A stretch of 64,000 nucleotides of DNA, taken from NCBI GenBank assembly GCA_029245245.1, contig JAQWPT010000004.1, positions 26,030 through 90,029 on the forward strand, in the 5' to 3' direction. The translations under genes and the position numbers were made by a program. Positions 8,699 through 17,380 of the stretch are shown here, piece after piece; the first letter of the stretch is position 1, and the number at the start of each line of letters is the position of its first letter. This stretch comes from Phycisphaerales bacterium. GTDB taxonomy: Bacteria > Planctomycetota > Phycisphaerae > Phycisphaerales > SM1A02. The notes beneath the pieces are model-generated. The model did not search any database. It was not told the origin of the DNA and saw only the letters and a program-made list of their open reading frames with translations.

Positions 8699-9112
8699 TC
8701 AGTTGGTGTTTTCCACGGTTTCATCCACGATGTCATGAATCCGGATCCACTCGAATCGTGGCCTCCACTCCTCGACGAGCCCGATGTGGTCCGGGTGTTG
8801 GAGGTACTCCATGTACTGCTCCTTCGTGTCGAAGGAAACAAAGAACCCAACGTCATACACGTCATCAACACCCGTCCGCCCGAAGTCACCATGCTGGCCG
8901 GTGAAGGCTCCCTGGACAGATGGGATGGTTTCAAGCCGACCCCTGCAGTCGTCCATCAGTGCTGGCGCCTGTGTTGGATCCTTGAGTTTCATGAGAACAA
9001 CATGGTTGATACGCCCGGTACAACTCGGCTTTTGATCCCCAGCCCGACAAGAGGTGAGCCAGAGTAGGATGAGCAGGAGGACGGAAATTCCAGTGGTCTT
9101 GACCATGTTCAT
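8699..9112 (-). CDS. Dabb (stress-responsive A/B barrel) lipoprotein
   Basis: A 137-residue lipoprotein. A hydrophobic signal ends in the lipobox LTSC, with the lipidated cysteine at residue 22. The rest matches the dimeric alpha/beta barrel (Dabb) family: INHVVLMKLKD, a central DVYDVGFFVSFDTKEQYMEY block and the HPDHI element. Dabb domains are small ferredoxin-like barrels, several of unknown function and some acting on phenolic or polyketide substrates; export as a lipoprotein is frequent in planctomycetes. The start could also be Met3. A -10-like TATACT sits only about six bases upstream of the ATG, so the transcript may be nearly leaderless or the start slightly later. The gene is divergent from rsmJ with a 33-bp gap. 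Confidence 0.82.
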   Translation of the reverse strand: MNMVKTTGISVLLLILLWLTSCRAGDQKPSCTGRINHVVLMKLKDPTQAPALMDDCRGRLETIPSVQGAFTGQHGDFGRTGVDDVYDVGFFVSFDTKEQYMEYLQHPDHIGLVEEWRPRFEWIRIHDIVDETVENTN

Positions 9113-9145
9113 GGCGCGAGTATACCCAGCCGATTTCCATTCCTG

Positions 9146-9952
9146 ATGAATGAAGAACCACCAAACCCGACCACGCCAAGACCTGTCTCCGTGGAGTCCA
9201 GGAACGGGGCTCGAGAAGAGGAAGCCAGCTCGATTTCCAGGCGGCTCGGTATTCCAATGCGTGGCGGCAAGAAAATAGAACCAGGTGAAATCCGCCTGGT
9301 TCTTCTTGAGGATCGGATCGAGGTGTGGGATTCCACATCCAGGCGCAAAGGTGCCCGGGTTGATTTTTCCGGTATCGATGTCCGTACGGGGTCTGGAAAC
9401 CTTTCACGGCAGCAGCCGTTGGCCAGGGCGATCAGTGGCCGATCAGATCGTCGACTCGGAACACCATTGTCGGTCATCGATGCCACAGCCGGCTTCGGAC
9501 ACGATGCCTTCATGCTTGCCTGCATGGGGCACGATGTCATCGCTGTTGAGCGAGAACCACTGGTTCACCTGCTCCTGGAAGATTCCCACACCAGGGCTGT
9601 TGCCGATCCAGAACTTGGTCCCGCACTTGGCGGTCGACTCCGGGTCGTGCACGGCGAATCAACAACGAAATTGCTTGATCTGGATCCTGTCGATGTGATC
9701 TACCTCGACCCCATGTTCGATCTCTCGAAACGTTCCTCTGCACTACCCAAAAAGCGTGCGCAACTTCTTCGGGCACTGGTTTCCGAAGGATCCGGAGACC
9801 GGGAACTCTTTCATATTGCGCTTTCCCGGGCACGCAAACGAGTGGTGGTCAAGCGGGCATCCGGTGATCCTCCGCTCATGCCAACTCCCGATCTGCAGGT
9901 TCCCGGCAAGATCGCCCGCTATGACATCTACCTCCCCGGGAGTTCAATTTGA
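9146..9952 (+). CDS. rsmJ: 16S rRNA (guanine1516-N2)-methyltransferase RsmJ-like
   Basis: A 268-residue class I methyltransferase matching the RsmJ (YhiQ) family. The family-specific VDFSGIDVRTGSGNLSRQQP then LARAIS block is at about residues 72-95. SAM motif I is IDATAGFGHDAFMLACMG at about 111-128, and the catalytic-region DPMF motif is YLDPMFDLSKR. RsmJ methylates G1516 of 16S rRNA in the decoding-site region of the small subunit. The N-terminal 30 residues are unusual and Pro/Glu-rich, so translation may begin later. The gene is divergent from the Dabb lipoprotein, and a 49-residue membrane protein follows 55 bp downstream. Confidence 0.85.
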   Translation: MNEEPPNPTTPRPVSVESRNGAREEEASSISRRLGIPMRGGKKIEPGEIRLVLLEDRIEVWDSTSRRKGARVDFSGIDVRTGSGNLSRQQPLARAISGRSDRRLGTPLSVIDATAGFGHDAFMLACMGHDVIAVEREPLVHLLLEDSHTRAVADPELGPALGGRLRVVHGESTTKLLDLDPVDVIYLDPMFDLSKRSSALPKKRAQLLRALVSEGSGDRELFHIALSRARKRVVVKRASGDPPLMPTPDLQVPGKIARYDIYLPGSSI

Positions 9953-10007
9953 GGTCGCTGGAGCGAAGGGGATCCTTTCGATACACTCTGGGGAAGAGGT
10001 ACACACC

Positions 10008-10157
10008 ATGGATAAATCAACCAAGCGGGCCTGGACGATTCTCGGCGTCATTTTTGCCCTCTTCATGATCGGGTTGTTCATGGTTTCGATGTGGGGTGGC
10101 CCGTACCAGGCCGACAGTTCATGGCTGAAAGAGGAAACTCCCTCTTTCCCAAACTGA
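10008..10157 (+). CDS. Single-span small membrane protein (49 aa)
   Basis: A 49-residue frame begins MDKSTKRAWTILGVIFALF and continues through one transmembrane helix (about residues 9-28) to a short polar tail. A basic N-terminus before the helix predicts the N-terminus inside. GGGGAAGAGG lies upstream as a weak ribosome site. A perfect 8-bp hairpin begins one base after the stop codon. No family is recognised. Coding is supported by the well-formed membrane segment and the position between rsmJ and a hairpin. Confidence 0.6.
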   Translation: MDKSTKRAWTILGVIFALFMIGLFMVSMWGGPYQADSSWLKEETPSFPN

Positions 10158-10176
10158 GTTGGAACACCGTTCCAAC
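10158..10176 (+). terminator. Hairpin after the small membrane protein gene
   Basis: GTTGGAAC and GTTCCAAC form a perfect 8-bp stem with a 3-base loop immediately after the stop codon. No T-run follows, so it may be a weak terminator or an mRNA-stabilising hairpin. It also lies 20 bases past the 3' end of tRNA-Ala on the other strand. Confidence 0.4.
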
Positions 10177-10196
10177 CCAGTTACCACATCGTTGAA

Positions 10197-10269
10197 TGGA
10201 GCATATCGGGCTCGAACCGATGACCTCCGCCTTGCAAAGGCGGCGCTCTCCCAATTGAGCTAATGCCCC
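10197..10269 (-). tRNA. tRNA-Ala (anticodon TGC)
   Basis: On the minus strand the sequence folds as a full cloverleaf: a 7-bp acceptor stem (GGGGCAT with ATGCTCC, one G-T pair) and the D arm GCTC/GAGC. The anticodon stem is CCGCC/GGCGG around the loop TTTGCAA (anticodon TGC), and the T loop is TTCGAGC. Discriminator A73 is present and CCA is not encoded. It lies 13 bases downstream of the SH3-like protein gene on the same strand. Confidence 0.97.
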
Positions 10270-10282
10270 TTGACGTATCTGA

Positions 10283-11632
10283 TCAGTCTACCGGAACAAA
10301 GGCGGTATTCGAGGCCATAAGGTCGACTCGTGACATGCTGATGATATTCACCTGCAGAATCGGGTCGTATTCAAGGTGCCCCATGACTCCAATATGCTGT
10401 CCAATCATGTCCGCAAAGGCCAGATTTTCCGGTCGCATGTATGCGAGGGTCCGGCTGGTTTTGGAATCCTGGATCCGGTAGAGCATGGGTCGATCCGTGC
10501 CATTGAAGACCGCTGAGGTGCTCAACAGGCCTACAACCTCGTAATCCCCGGTGTTGGCGATGGCCACCTCACGGTCGATGGCGTCTGTTCTGGACCGTTC
10601 AATCCGGGTGTGAAGAGCACTGATGACCTCATTCTGGTCTCGGAGGGTCGTGTAGACGTCGATCTGGTCGGCCCGCATCCTGGCGTAGCGGGCTCGAATC
10701 GGATCCTCCTCTTCCTCGCCGGCCATCAGGAAATCATCCCGAAGACAAGCCAGTTCTTCTTCATCAAGATCCGAGAGGTTCACACCTTCATATGCATTTT
10801 CAATCATCGTCAACAAGGTCTCCTGCTCGATGACGATTTCGACCGGTGTCTCATCAACCACATCTGCATCTGCAACTTCCGAGGATTCAACTTCGACCCA
10901 TTGCGCGATGAGTGAGGGTCCAGTGGTTCCATTGAAGAGGATCTGGGCTTCAGTGGATTCAACGATCGTGCGGGAAGATTCATCCACCCCCAACACAAGT
11001 TCCTCGATGACGACGACGATCTCTTCCGGGGCTTCAACTTCAACAACTTCAACCACGGTTTCAGTTGCGACTTCCGTCGAAGGATCAACTTCGGATGCCA
11101 TGGCGGGTCGGAGGTCCGCCATGTTCACCCAACCCTCCGCATTCACCGGGAGTGCAACACGGTGCACCGTGTGCGGGACTGCGTGAAGGCCATCCTTCTC
11201 CGCTGTCCATGTTTCGATGACCTGCAGGTTCTTGCCTCGGGGGAGAATGCACAACTGCCTCCAGGAGTGGGCGAGGTCGTTGGTGTTGAGATTCGGAGCC
11301 AGAATCGGTGTCGCGCCGAGCGTCTGTCCCATCTGGCCATCTTCAGAGAGATTGAATCGCCCCTCCTCGGTCGCGGGGTATTTCACATATCCATATGCCT
11401 CGTCGAAGACGTTTCCAATGGTCTGGACACGGGCATAGTTGTACTTTTCACCCGTGACGGCGACAAGGTCACCCTCCTGCGCAGTGGCAAAGGTGTAGTA
11501 GCTTGAATCAGCGCCACAACGAACCTGGACATCATTTTCCGTGACCACATACCACGTGGGTTCAGCTGCAGCCATCGCGGAGAAGGCGAGGCCGCCGATA
11601 AGGAAAATGGACGCATTGGATCGACGAACCAT
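10283..11632 (-). CDS. Exported bacterial SH3-like domain protein
   Basis: A 449-residue exported protein. The start at 11632 is fixed by AAGGAGG six bases upstream; the frame is open further upstream without support. Residues 1-23 form a Sec signal peptide ending in AAA before Glu-Pro. The next stretch (WYVVTENDVQVRCGADSSYY) resembles a bacterial SH3 (SH3b) domain, which commonly binds cell-wall or peptide ligands. The middle is a very Val/Glu/Thr-rich acidic linker (about residues 190-300). The C-terminal part includes a charged helical segment and a final beta-rich domain resembling a second SH3-like or OB-like fold. No catalytic motif is seen. The function is unknown, with periplasmic or envelope scaffolding plausible. 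Confidence 0.75.
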   Translation of the reverse strand: MVRRSNASIFLIGGLAFSAMAAAEPTWYVVTENDVQVRCGADSSYYTFATAQEGDLVAVTGEKYNYARVQTIGNVFDEAYGYVKYPATEEGRFNLSEDGQMGQTLGATPILAPNLNTNDLAHSWRQLCILPRGKNLQVIETWTAEKDGLHAVPHTVHRVALPVNAEGWVNMADLRPAMASEVDPSTEVATETVVEVVEVEAPEEIVVVIEELVLGVDESSRTIVESTEAQILFNGTTGPSLIAQWVEVESSEVADADVVDETPVEIVIEQETLLTMIENAYEGVNLSDLDEEELACLRDDFLMAGEEEEDPIRARYARMRADQIDVYTTLRDQNEVISALHTRIERSRTDAIDREVAIANTGDYEVVGLLSTSAVFNGTDRPMLYRIQDSKTSRTLAYMRPENLAFADMIGQHIGVMGHLEYDPILQVNIISMSRVDLMASNTAFVPVD

Positions 11633-11863
11633 GGGAACCTCCTTGTGCCACAGGTCATGCAAACATCTGGAGTGGTTGTCAGACGCATCGTGCGAACCAC
11701 TCGTCACCGAGCGTATCCGCAGAACCCGCCATGAGCAAGCATGAAACACCCCTCAATGGAGTTCAAGCGTCGTTTCCGGGGTTGACCCATCAAGTGCCGA
11801 TACCAGGATCACGGACGATGGAAGCCCCCCTGTGGTAGGGTGTTGACCCTTCCTGGAGTGACC

Positions 11864-13663
11864 ATGCAGAAGTATTTTCCCCATCTCACCCTTGTGCTGT
11901 TTCTCGTTTCCGGGTGCAGTTCGCCACTGGACAGCCCCGACGCCGGCCCGGTTCTGGACAAGAACCTCAATCAGGTCATCGAGCGGGAGATGCAGCAGGT
12001 CAATGGGTGGGAAACCGAGGTTGGAACCACGCCACCACCATCGGCAGTGGAGGAGGCGTTGTCCCACCGGATGGAGGAACTGGACGCCATCGTGCCAGTT
12101 CCACCCGGTTCCGATCTTGATTTCGACCTGGGGATCAACCTCAATGGTGATCCACAGGGGCAGCGCCCCATAGAACTGCAGGCCTGTGTTCGAATGGCGT
12201 TGATGAACAACCTGCTGCTTCAGAGCGCCCAGCTTCAGCCGGCGATCCAGCGGGAGCAGGTCATTCAGGCCGAGGCGATCTTCGACATCGTGCTTGGTGC
12301 CGGTTACTCGTACACCAGAAACCGAAGTCCGAACCAGATCGTCGACGTCGATGGCACCCTCTCAGACTTCAACGTGGATCCGGGAACAACGAACATCCGG
12401 ACAAACGATGCCGAGGTCAGTCTCAGCAAGAAATTGACCTCCGGTGGTTCAGCCAAGTTGTCCACCGACCTGGTTCGAAGCAATGTCCGTGGCAGCGACG
12501 ACATCACCTATGCCCCGAATCCATATTGGCAACCATCGCTCACACTGGATTACTCACAGCCGATTCTCCGTGGCTTCGGGGAGAAGGTGAACCTCGCCCA
12601 GGTCTACATCGCCCGCAAGCTCGAGCAGGAGGCCATCGAGAGCCTTCGCCAATCCCTGATCAACACCGTGGCCAACACGGAGGTTGCCTACTGGCAACTT
12701 GCCTACGCCTGGCGTGCACTGGGAATCCAGTTGTGGCTGATTGATGCCGCGGAAGAACTGCGGGACCTCATCGATCTTCGTCGCAATTACGATGCAAGTC
12801 TTGCCGACTGGGCCCAGGCGGTTTCCACTGTTGAGCAGCGCATCGCAGATGTAATCTCATTCCAACAGTCAGTGAAGGAGGCCTCGGACAACCTCAAGGT
12901 TCTTCTCAATGACCCCGGGTATCCACTGGCCGGAGAATCTGTTCTTGCCCCCGTCAATGAGATGGTGCACACCCCGATCTCACTTGATCTTCGTTCAGCC
13001 CTGTTGACTGCGGTTTCAATGCGACCCGACATCCGCCAATCGATCTACCAGATCGACATCACTCGAATCGAGGAGGTCGTGGCCGACAACGCCCGTCTCC
13101 CCGAGCTGGATCTGCAGGCCCAGGTCAGCACCACCGGGATGGGTGCAGATGCCGACAAGGGATATGACGCGATGGTCGGCGGAGATTTCATCTCCTATGT
13201 CCTTGGATTGACCTTTGAATACCCATTGGGCAACCGAGCCGCGGAAGCAGCGTGGCGGGAATCAAGGCTTGAACGGTCCTCGGCGATGGTCAACTACCGC
13301 ACCGCGATTCAGACGGCCATCCTCGACGTCAAAACCACCATGCGGGAAGTGATTGACAACGCCCAGTACATCAACGCGACCCGGGTGGCCCGACTGGCAA
13401 CCGCTGAATACCTCCGGGCCCTTGAAGTCGAACGCGAAACCCTTGCCAGCCTCACTCCGACGTTCCTGAATCTCATCTTCAGTGCCCAGGCGTCCCTGGC
13501 CACGGCCCGAAGCGACGAGTTTGAAGCCTTGTCCGCCTTCAACATCTCCGTAGTGAACCTTCACAGGGCGATGGGCACCATTCTCGACATGCATCGCATC
13601 GGGCTTGAGCAGGTTGATGAGGATTCCTACTGGGGCCCGGTGGTCGATTCGCCGACCCAATGA
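11864..13663 (+). CDS. TolC-family outer membrane efflux lipoprotein
   Basis: A 599-residue member of the outer membrane efflux protein (TolC/OEP) family, which forms trimeric channel-tunnels for type I secretion or RND/ABC efflux. The start at 11864 is preferred because GGAG lies five bases before it. The signal peptide ends in the lipobox LVSGC, with the lipidated cysteine at residue 18. The hallmark long-helix and beta-strand pattern repeats twice, with periodic segments such as RQSLINTVANTEVAYWQLAY and LDVKTTMREVIDNAQYINA. Neither a periplasmic adaptor nor an inner-membrane pump gene is adjacent. It overlaps the following Sua5-type gene by four bases, which suggests cotranscription without a functional link. 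Confidence 0.9.
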   Translation: MQKYFPHLTLVLFLVSGCSSPLDSPDAGPVLDKNLNQVIEREMQQVNGWETEVGTTPPPSAVEEALSHRMEELDAIVPVPPGSDLDFDLGINLNGDPQGQRPIELQACVRMALMNNLLLQSAQLQPAIQREQVIQAEAIFDIVLGAGYSYTRNRSPNQIVDVDGTLSDFNVDPGTTNIRTNDAEVSLSKKLTSGGSAKLSTDLVRSNVRGSDDITYAPNPYWQPSLTLDYSQPILRGFGEKVNLAQVYIARKLEQEAIESLRQSLINTVANTEVAYWQLAYAWRALGIQLWLIDAAEELRDLIDLRRNYDASLADWAQAVSTVEQRIADVISFQQSVKEASDNLKVLLNDPGYPLAGESVLAPVNEMVHTPISLDLRSALLTAVSMRPDIRQSIYQIDITRIEEVVADNARLPELDLQAQVSTTGMGADADKGYDAMVGGDFISYVLGLTFEYPLGNRAAEAAWRESRLERSSAMVNYRTAIQTAILDVKTTMREVIDNAQYINATRVARLATAEYLRALEVERETLASLTPTFLNLIFSAQASLATARSDEFEALSAFNISVVNLHRAMGTILDMHRIGLEQVDEDSYWGPVVDSPTQ

Positions 13664-14643
13664 AGACTCGGATCGAAACCCCCTCCTCCAAGGTGATCAC
13701 GGAAGCCGCTGAGCGACTCCGCCGTGGTGAACTTGTCGTGATGCCCACCGAAACAGTCTATGGACTCGCTGGTTCAACCCATGATCAAGGTGCGCTGAAG
13801 TCGATCTTCGAAATCAAGGGCCGACCATCTGACAACCCGCTGATTGCGCATGTGGAAGGCCCGGAAGGCGCCAAGAACATCGTCGCTGGCTGGGATGAAC
13901 GATGTGACATGTTGTCGGCTGCATTCTGGCCCGGTCCCCTGACCATGGTGCTCCACCGGCACCACGATGTTCCTCCGGGAGCATCCGGCGGTCGCGATAC
14001 ATTGGCGGTTCGAAGTCCCGCCCACCCGGTAGCCCGATCACTGCTGGATGCATTCGGGGGTCCACTCTCGGCGCCGTCAGCGAATCGAAGTGGTTCTGTT
14101 TCCCCGACCACTGCGGAGCATGTTGCTTCGGATTTCTCCGAGTCCGACGCGGCAGGAACCCTCCTCATCATCGATGGGGGACCATGCAGTGTCGGCATCG
14201 AGTCCACGGTGCTTGATCTCACCACGGATCCACCCCGGGTTCTTCGCCCGGGTTCGGTTTCAAACGAGTCGATCATCGAGCTCATTGGAACGATCGAGAT
14301 GTCGGTGGTGAGTGCCCAGGACGCGTCTCCGGGAACACGAAGCCGACACTATGCACCACTGACGCCACTGGCTCTCATCGAGGCGGAAGGCCTCGAGGCC
14401 GAGCTGGGTGATGACCCGTCACGCATCATCATCATCCGAGCCGGTGGTGAGCCTGGTGCGGATGGTCCACGGGAAATACAACTCCCCGGGGATCCCGCGG
14501 GGTTCGCCGAAGGACTCTATGACGCGCTGCGACGAGCGGATGGATCCGGCGCGTCGCGGATCCTGGTGGTGGTACCGGGTACCGGTTCACCATGGCGCGC
14601 CGTGCGTGACCGACTCGAACGGGCCGCAGCAACTGGTGGTTGA
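13660..14643 (+). CDS. L-threonylcarbamoyladenylate synthase (Sua5/YwlC type)
   Basis: A 327-residue enzyme of the YrdC/Sua5 family that makes threonylcarbamoyl-AMP from threonine, bicarbonate and ATP, the first step of t6A37 modification of ANN-decoding tRNAs. The N-terminal YrdC domain (about residues 10-205) shows GELVVMPTETVYGLAG, KGRPSDNPLI and the SAPSANRSGSVSPTTAEHV block. The length and the C-terminal region, which begins around PGTRSRHYAP, mark it as the two-domain Sua5 form rather than short TsaC. Its start overlaps the TolC stop by ATGA, and a glutamine amidotransferase-like gene begins 11 bp downstream. Confidence 0.93.
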   Translation: MKTRIETPSSKVITEAAERLRRGELVVMPTETVYGLAGSTHDQGALKSIFEIKGRPSDNPLIAHVEGPEGAKNIVAGWDERCDMLSAAFWPGPLTMVLHRHHDVPPGASGGRDTLAVRSPAHPVARSLLDAFGGPLSAPSANRSGSVSPTTAEHVASDFSESDAAGTLLIIDGGPCSVGIESTVLDLTTDPPRVLRPGSVSNESIIELIGTIEMSVVSAQDASPGTRSRHYAPLTPLALIEAEGLEAELGDDPSRIIIIRAGGEPGADGPREIQLPGDPAGFAEGLYDALRRADGSGASRILVVVPGTGSPWRAVRDRLERAAATGG

Positions 14644-14654
14644 GGAGCAGACCG

Positions 14655-15389
14655 ATGCCCACTCGTGATGATCTCCAGTTTCTTCTTCTGCAGGCCAGGG
14701 TTGAAGGCGATCCGATGCGGATCGAGGAACAACAGTCCTTTGCACGCCAACTCGCCGTCTCCGACGAACAGGTTCATGGATTGGACATCCTGGCCACACC
14801 TCCCGACGACTCGATGCTCCAGGATGTGCATGCGGTGCTGGTGGGAGGAGCGGGGGACTTCGGTGTCGTTCACCCCAATGATGCGATCATCCAACTCATG
14901 GAATTTCTCGCCCGGACCGCATCCAGGGGATATCCGTTGTTCGCATCGTGCTTCGGATTTCAGGCCCTGGTCAAGGGGCTCGGTGGAACAGTCATCGAGG
15001 ACCATGGGCGTGCCGAGGTAGGAACAGCGGAACTGTCATGCACCTCCGCCGCCGCCCGTGATTCTCTCTTTCGCAACCTGCCGGATCATTTCGATGCGCA
15101 GGTGGGCCACAAGGATCGGGCCGATCGACTCCCCGACGGAGCCATCAACCTCGTTGAAAGCGGACCGTGTCCACACCATGCAATCCACATCAAGGGAACC
15201 CTGGCCTGGGCGACCCAATTCCACCCCGAACTGACCGGGGAGGACAACCGACGTCGATTTGAGAACTACATGGATGAGTACGGCATCCTGTTCGGCGCAG
15301 ACGAGGCCCAGGCACGACTGAATGGATGCAGGCCGAGCCTGGAGTCCAACTCGTTGCTTCGGGATTTCGTTGAACTGCTCTCCGACTAG
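14655..15389 (+). CDS. Class I glutamine amidotransferase-like protein
   Basis: A 244-residue stand-alone class I glutamine amidotransferase domain of the GMP-synthase-like (GuaA-N) type. The nucleophile cysteine is at about residue 99 in FASCFGFQALVKGLGG, and the catalytic histidine-glutamate pair is in TQFHPELTG. Such enzymes release ammonia from glutamine or hydrolyse gamma-glutamyl compounds; the acceptor is unknown. The start at 14655 (MPTRDD) is preferred because GAGGAG lies just upstream, while a TTG at 14640 is the longer option. The gene is 11 bp after the Sua5-type gene and converges with the ChaN gene, their stop codons overlapping in a shared CTAG. Confidence 0.85.
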   Translation: MPTRDDLQFLLLQARVEGDPMRIEEQQSFARQLAVSDEQVHGLDILATPPDDSMLQDVHAVLVGGAGDFGVVHPNDAIIQLMEFLARTASRGYPLFASCFGFQALVKGLGGTVIEDHGRAEVGTAELSCTSAAARDSLFRNLPDHFDAQVGHKDRADRLPDGAINLVESGPCPHHAIHIKGTLAWATQFHPELTGEDNRRRFENYMDEYGILFGADEAQARLNGCRPSLESNSLLRDFVELLSD

Positions 15390-16312
15390 TCGATCGGCGA
15401 CTGCTCAATGACAAGGTCGGCACGAGGGCCCTCGGTGGCATCTTCATCAGGTGGTCCAAGGCTGATGACCAGAATCCGTGCTTCCGGTGCCAGGCGGCGA
15501 AGCATCTGGACTGTCCCGCCCTCATGATCACTGTGGAATCGACCCAGGAGCAGGATCGACGCTCCGCCATCATGGGGCATGTTCCCGGCAACCGATGCCG
15601 CCATCGTGGCATCCCAGATCTGTTGAGCCCGGAAGAAGGCATCGGCGACCTCCGGGTCGATGTCCTCTTCGCCATGGGAAGACATGAGGTCCATGAACCG
15701 GCGGCGGTAGGCTCCTTCGATCTGTGGATCCGGCCAGTCGACCAAACCCCGCCGTTCGCCGGGGAGATCCTCGATCCGTTCGTACCCATCCTTTCGTGCC
15801 AACGTCACGTAACGACGTGGAGCGTTGGCTGCGATTACGCGGGCGCCATGCGCATGGGCGGTGTCGATGATCGGAAGGTACCAGTCGTCCCAACTTCCTT
15901 CGCCGGACCAGGATTCGGAAAACGTCAACTTCGTGAACTCGTCGGAAGTGATAACGCCGTCACGGTAGTCGTCGACCACGAGTTGTTCGTCACGTTCGAG
16001 CATCTCCATGGCGAGCACCGTGCCGGGGCGGCGATCGGAGACATCCTGAACGACGGCACGTTGGACGAGGTGGGCCACGTGATCATCATGAAGTTCGCCA
16101 AGCACGATGACATCAGCCTCGTCGGTGCGAACGATCAGTTCGGTCCAGGACAGTGATTCGTCGGCTGAATCCCGGATGGTGACCGATGTCCGAACCTCTC
16201 CGAATTCCATCATTCGCTCGGCGGGAGCCTGGCAGCCCCCCAGGACAAGGAGGACGAAGGTGCCCCAGAGCCAGGCCACACGATGTCGGGTTGACGTGGC
16301 GTGTTTCATCAT
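15386..16312 (-). CDS. ChaN-family (DUF399) iron-regulated lipoprotein
   Basis: A 308-residue lipoprotein. The signal peptide ends in LVLGGC with cysteine 27 as the lipidation site; the start is one of two adjacent ATGs (16312 or 16309). The body matches the ChaN/DUF399 family, with VIVLGELHDDHVAHLVQRA, the AMEMLERDEQ block, and late HDGGASILLLGRFHSDHEGG. Campylobacter ChaN binds heme as a dimer and is iron-regulated, and the conserved histidines are present here. The upstream 128-bp gap is shared with the divergent TPR/alpha-CTD gene. No Fur box was recognised by eye. Confidence 0.85.
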   Translation of the reverse strand: MMKHATSTRHRVAWLWGTFVLLVLGGCQAPAERMMEFGEVRTSVTIRDSADESLSWTELIVRTDEADVIVLGELHDDHVAHLVQRAVVQDVSDRRPGTVLAMEMLERDEQLVVDDYRDGVITSDEFTKLTFSESWSGEGSWDDWYLPIIDTAHAHGARVIAANAPRRYVTLARKDGYERIEDLPGERRGLVDWPDPQIEGAYRRRFMDLMSSHGEEDIDPEVADAFFRAQQIWDATMAASVAGNMPHDGGASILLLGRFHSDHEGGTVQMLRRLAPEARILVISLGPPDEDATEGPRADLVIEQSPID

Positions 16313-16367
16313 GACCGTCGATTCTACGTCTTCAATGCCCGTGGAGTGGGTCCAGGTGCCCCCTGGA

Positions 16368-16396
16368 TTGAGTGATGAGGAGGCCCCCGGTACACT
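16368..16396 (+). promoter_or_regulatory. Sigma70-like promoter for the TPR/alpha-CTD gene
   Basis: TTGAGT at 16368-16373 and TACACT at 16391-16396 are separated by exactly 17 bases, with the GTG start 44 bases further on. Each hexamer matches the consensus at four positions; assignment is by eye. Confidence 0.45.
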
Positions 16397-16440
16397 GCAT
16401 GGCTCGAAACAGGGTCCAGAACCCAGACAGGAGATTCTTC

Positions 16441-17379
16441 GTGGTGGCAAATGCAGGTGACGTTCTTGACACGATGATCGGTGGCGACGCTCCCAGTGGA
16501 AACACGGAGGAAGCAACCAGGATTCTCGAACAGGCATCCACGATGGATTCCGAGGGCGACCGCGACGGCGCGATCCAGATGCTTCGAAAGGCGGCCATGA
16601 CCAATGGCCGACCGGAAGTCGTATTTCGCCTCGCCTACCTGCTGGATCTCGGCGGAGAAGAGGATGAATCGGTCGGCTACTACACACAGTTGACTCAGCT
16701 CGATCGCCCCCACATCAATGCCCTGCTGAACCTTGCGATCATCTTCGAGGATCAGGGAAACATCTCCCGGGCCGAGAAGTGCATTCGACAGGTGCTCGAC
16801 ACCTGCCCGTCCCACGAGCGAGCCCTCCTTTTCATGAAGGACATCCAGGCGTCTCGTGACATGTATTACGACGAGGAGCAGGCTCGAGACGTGGCCAAGC
16901 GAAACGCCATGCTCGATACGCCTGTCACCGACTTCGAACTTTCGGTTCGTGCCCGGAACTGCCTGAAGAAGATGCAGATTCGAACCCTCGGAGATCTTCT
17001 GAAGGTGTCCGAGGCGGAACTTCTGAGCTACAAGAACTTCGGCGAAACCTCGCTGGTCGAGATCAAGAAGATGCTCTCGATGAAGGGCCTTCGGCTCGGC
17101 CAGAACATCGAGCACCAGTACAGCCGAGTTCGCGAGGAAATCCTCGATCAACTCAAGGGTGTGGCGTCCGAGAGTGTTCTCAACAAGTCCATCACGCAGT
17201 TGGACCTGTCGGTCCGTGCCCGCAAGGCACTGCAACTGCTGGGAGTCCAGACGGTCGGCGATCTCGCCACCAGGACCGAAGCGGAACTGATGGGCGTGAA
17301 GAACTTCGGTGCCACGAGCCTCGATGAAGTCAAGGACAAGCTTGCGTCGTTCGGGCTCACCCTTCGCATGCTCGACTGA
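16441..17379 (+). CDS. TPR protein with two tandem RNA polymerase alpha-CTD domains
   Basis: This 312-residue protein probably starts at GTG 16441, where AGGAG lies about seven bases upstream. Residues ~20-135 are helical repeats of TPR type. Residues ~162-222 closely follow the C-terminal domain of RNA polymerase alpha (TDFELSVRARNCLKKMQI, then TLGDLLKVSEAELLSYKNFG). They keep the arginine and asparagine that contact UP-element DNA in E. coli (R170, N173). Residues ~250-310 are a second copy (DLSVRARKALQLLGVQTVGD) in which that asparagine is lysine. The N-terminal assembly domain of alpha is absent, so this is not rpoA. Such proteins are known in planctomycetes but their role is not established; a transcription-linked adaptor is inferred. 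Confidence 0.88.
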   Translation: MVANAGDVLDTMIGGDAPSGNTEEATRILEQASTMDSEGDRDGAIQMLRKAAMTNGRPEVVFRLAYLLDLGGEEDESVGYYTQLTQLDRPHINALLNLAIIFEDQGNISRAEKCIRQVLDTCPSHERALLFMKDIQASRDMYYDEEQARDVAKRNAMLDTPVTDFELSVRARNCLKKMQIRTLGDLLKVSEAELLSYKNFGETSLVEIKKMLSMKGLRLGQNIEHQYSRVREEILDQLKGVASESVLNKSITQLDLSVRARKALQLLGVQTVGDLATRTEAELMGVKNFGATSLDEVKDKLASFGLTLRMLD

Positions 17380-17380
17380 G

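Noticed and set aside
15386..16687. Longer start for the ChaN lipoprotein, about 125 codons upstream
   Set aside because: The extension is Arg/Pro/Ser-rich and overlaps the divergent gene's promoter and coding start; the lipoprotein signal begins at 16312/16309.
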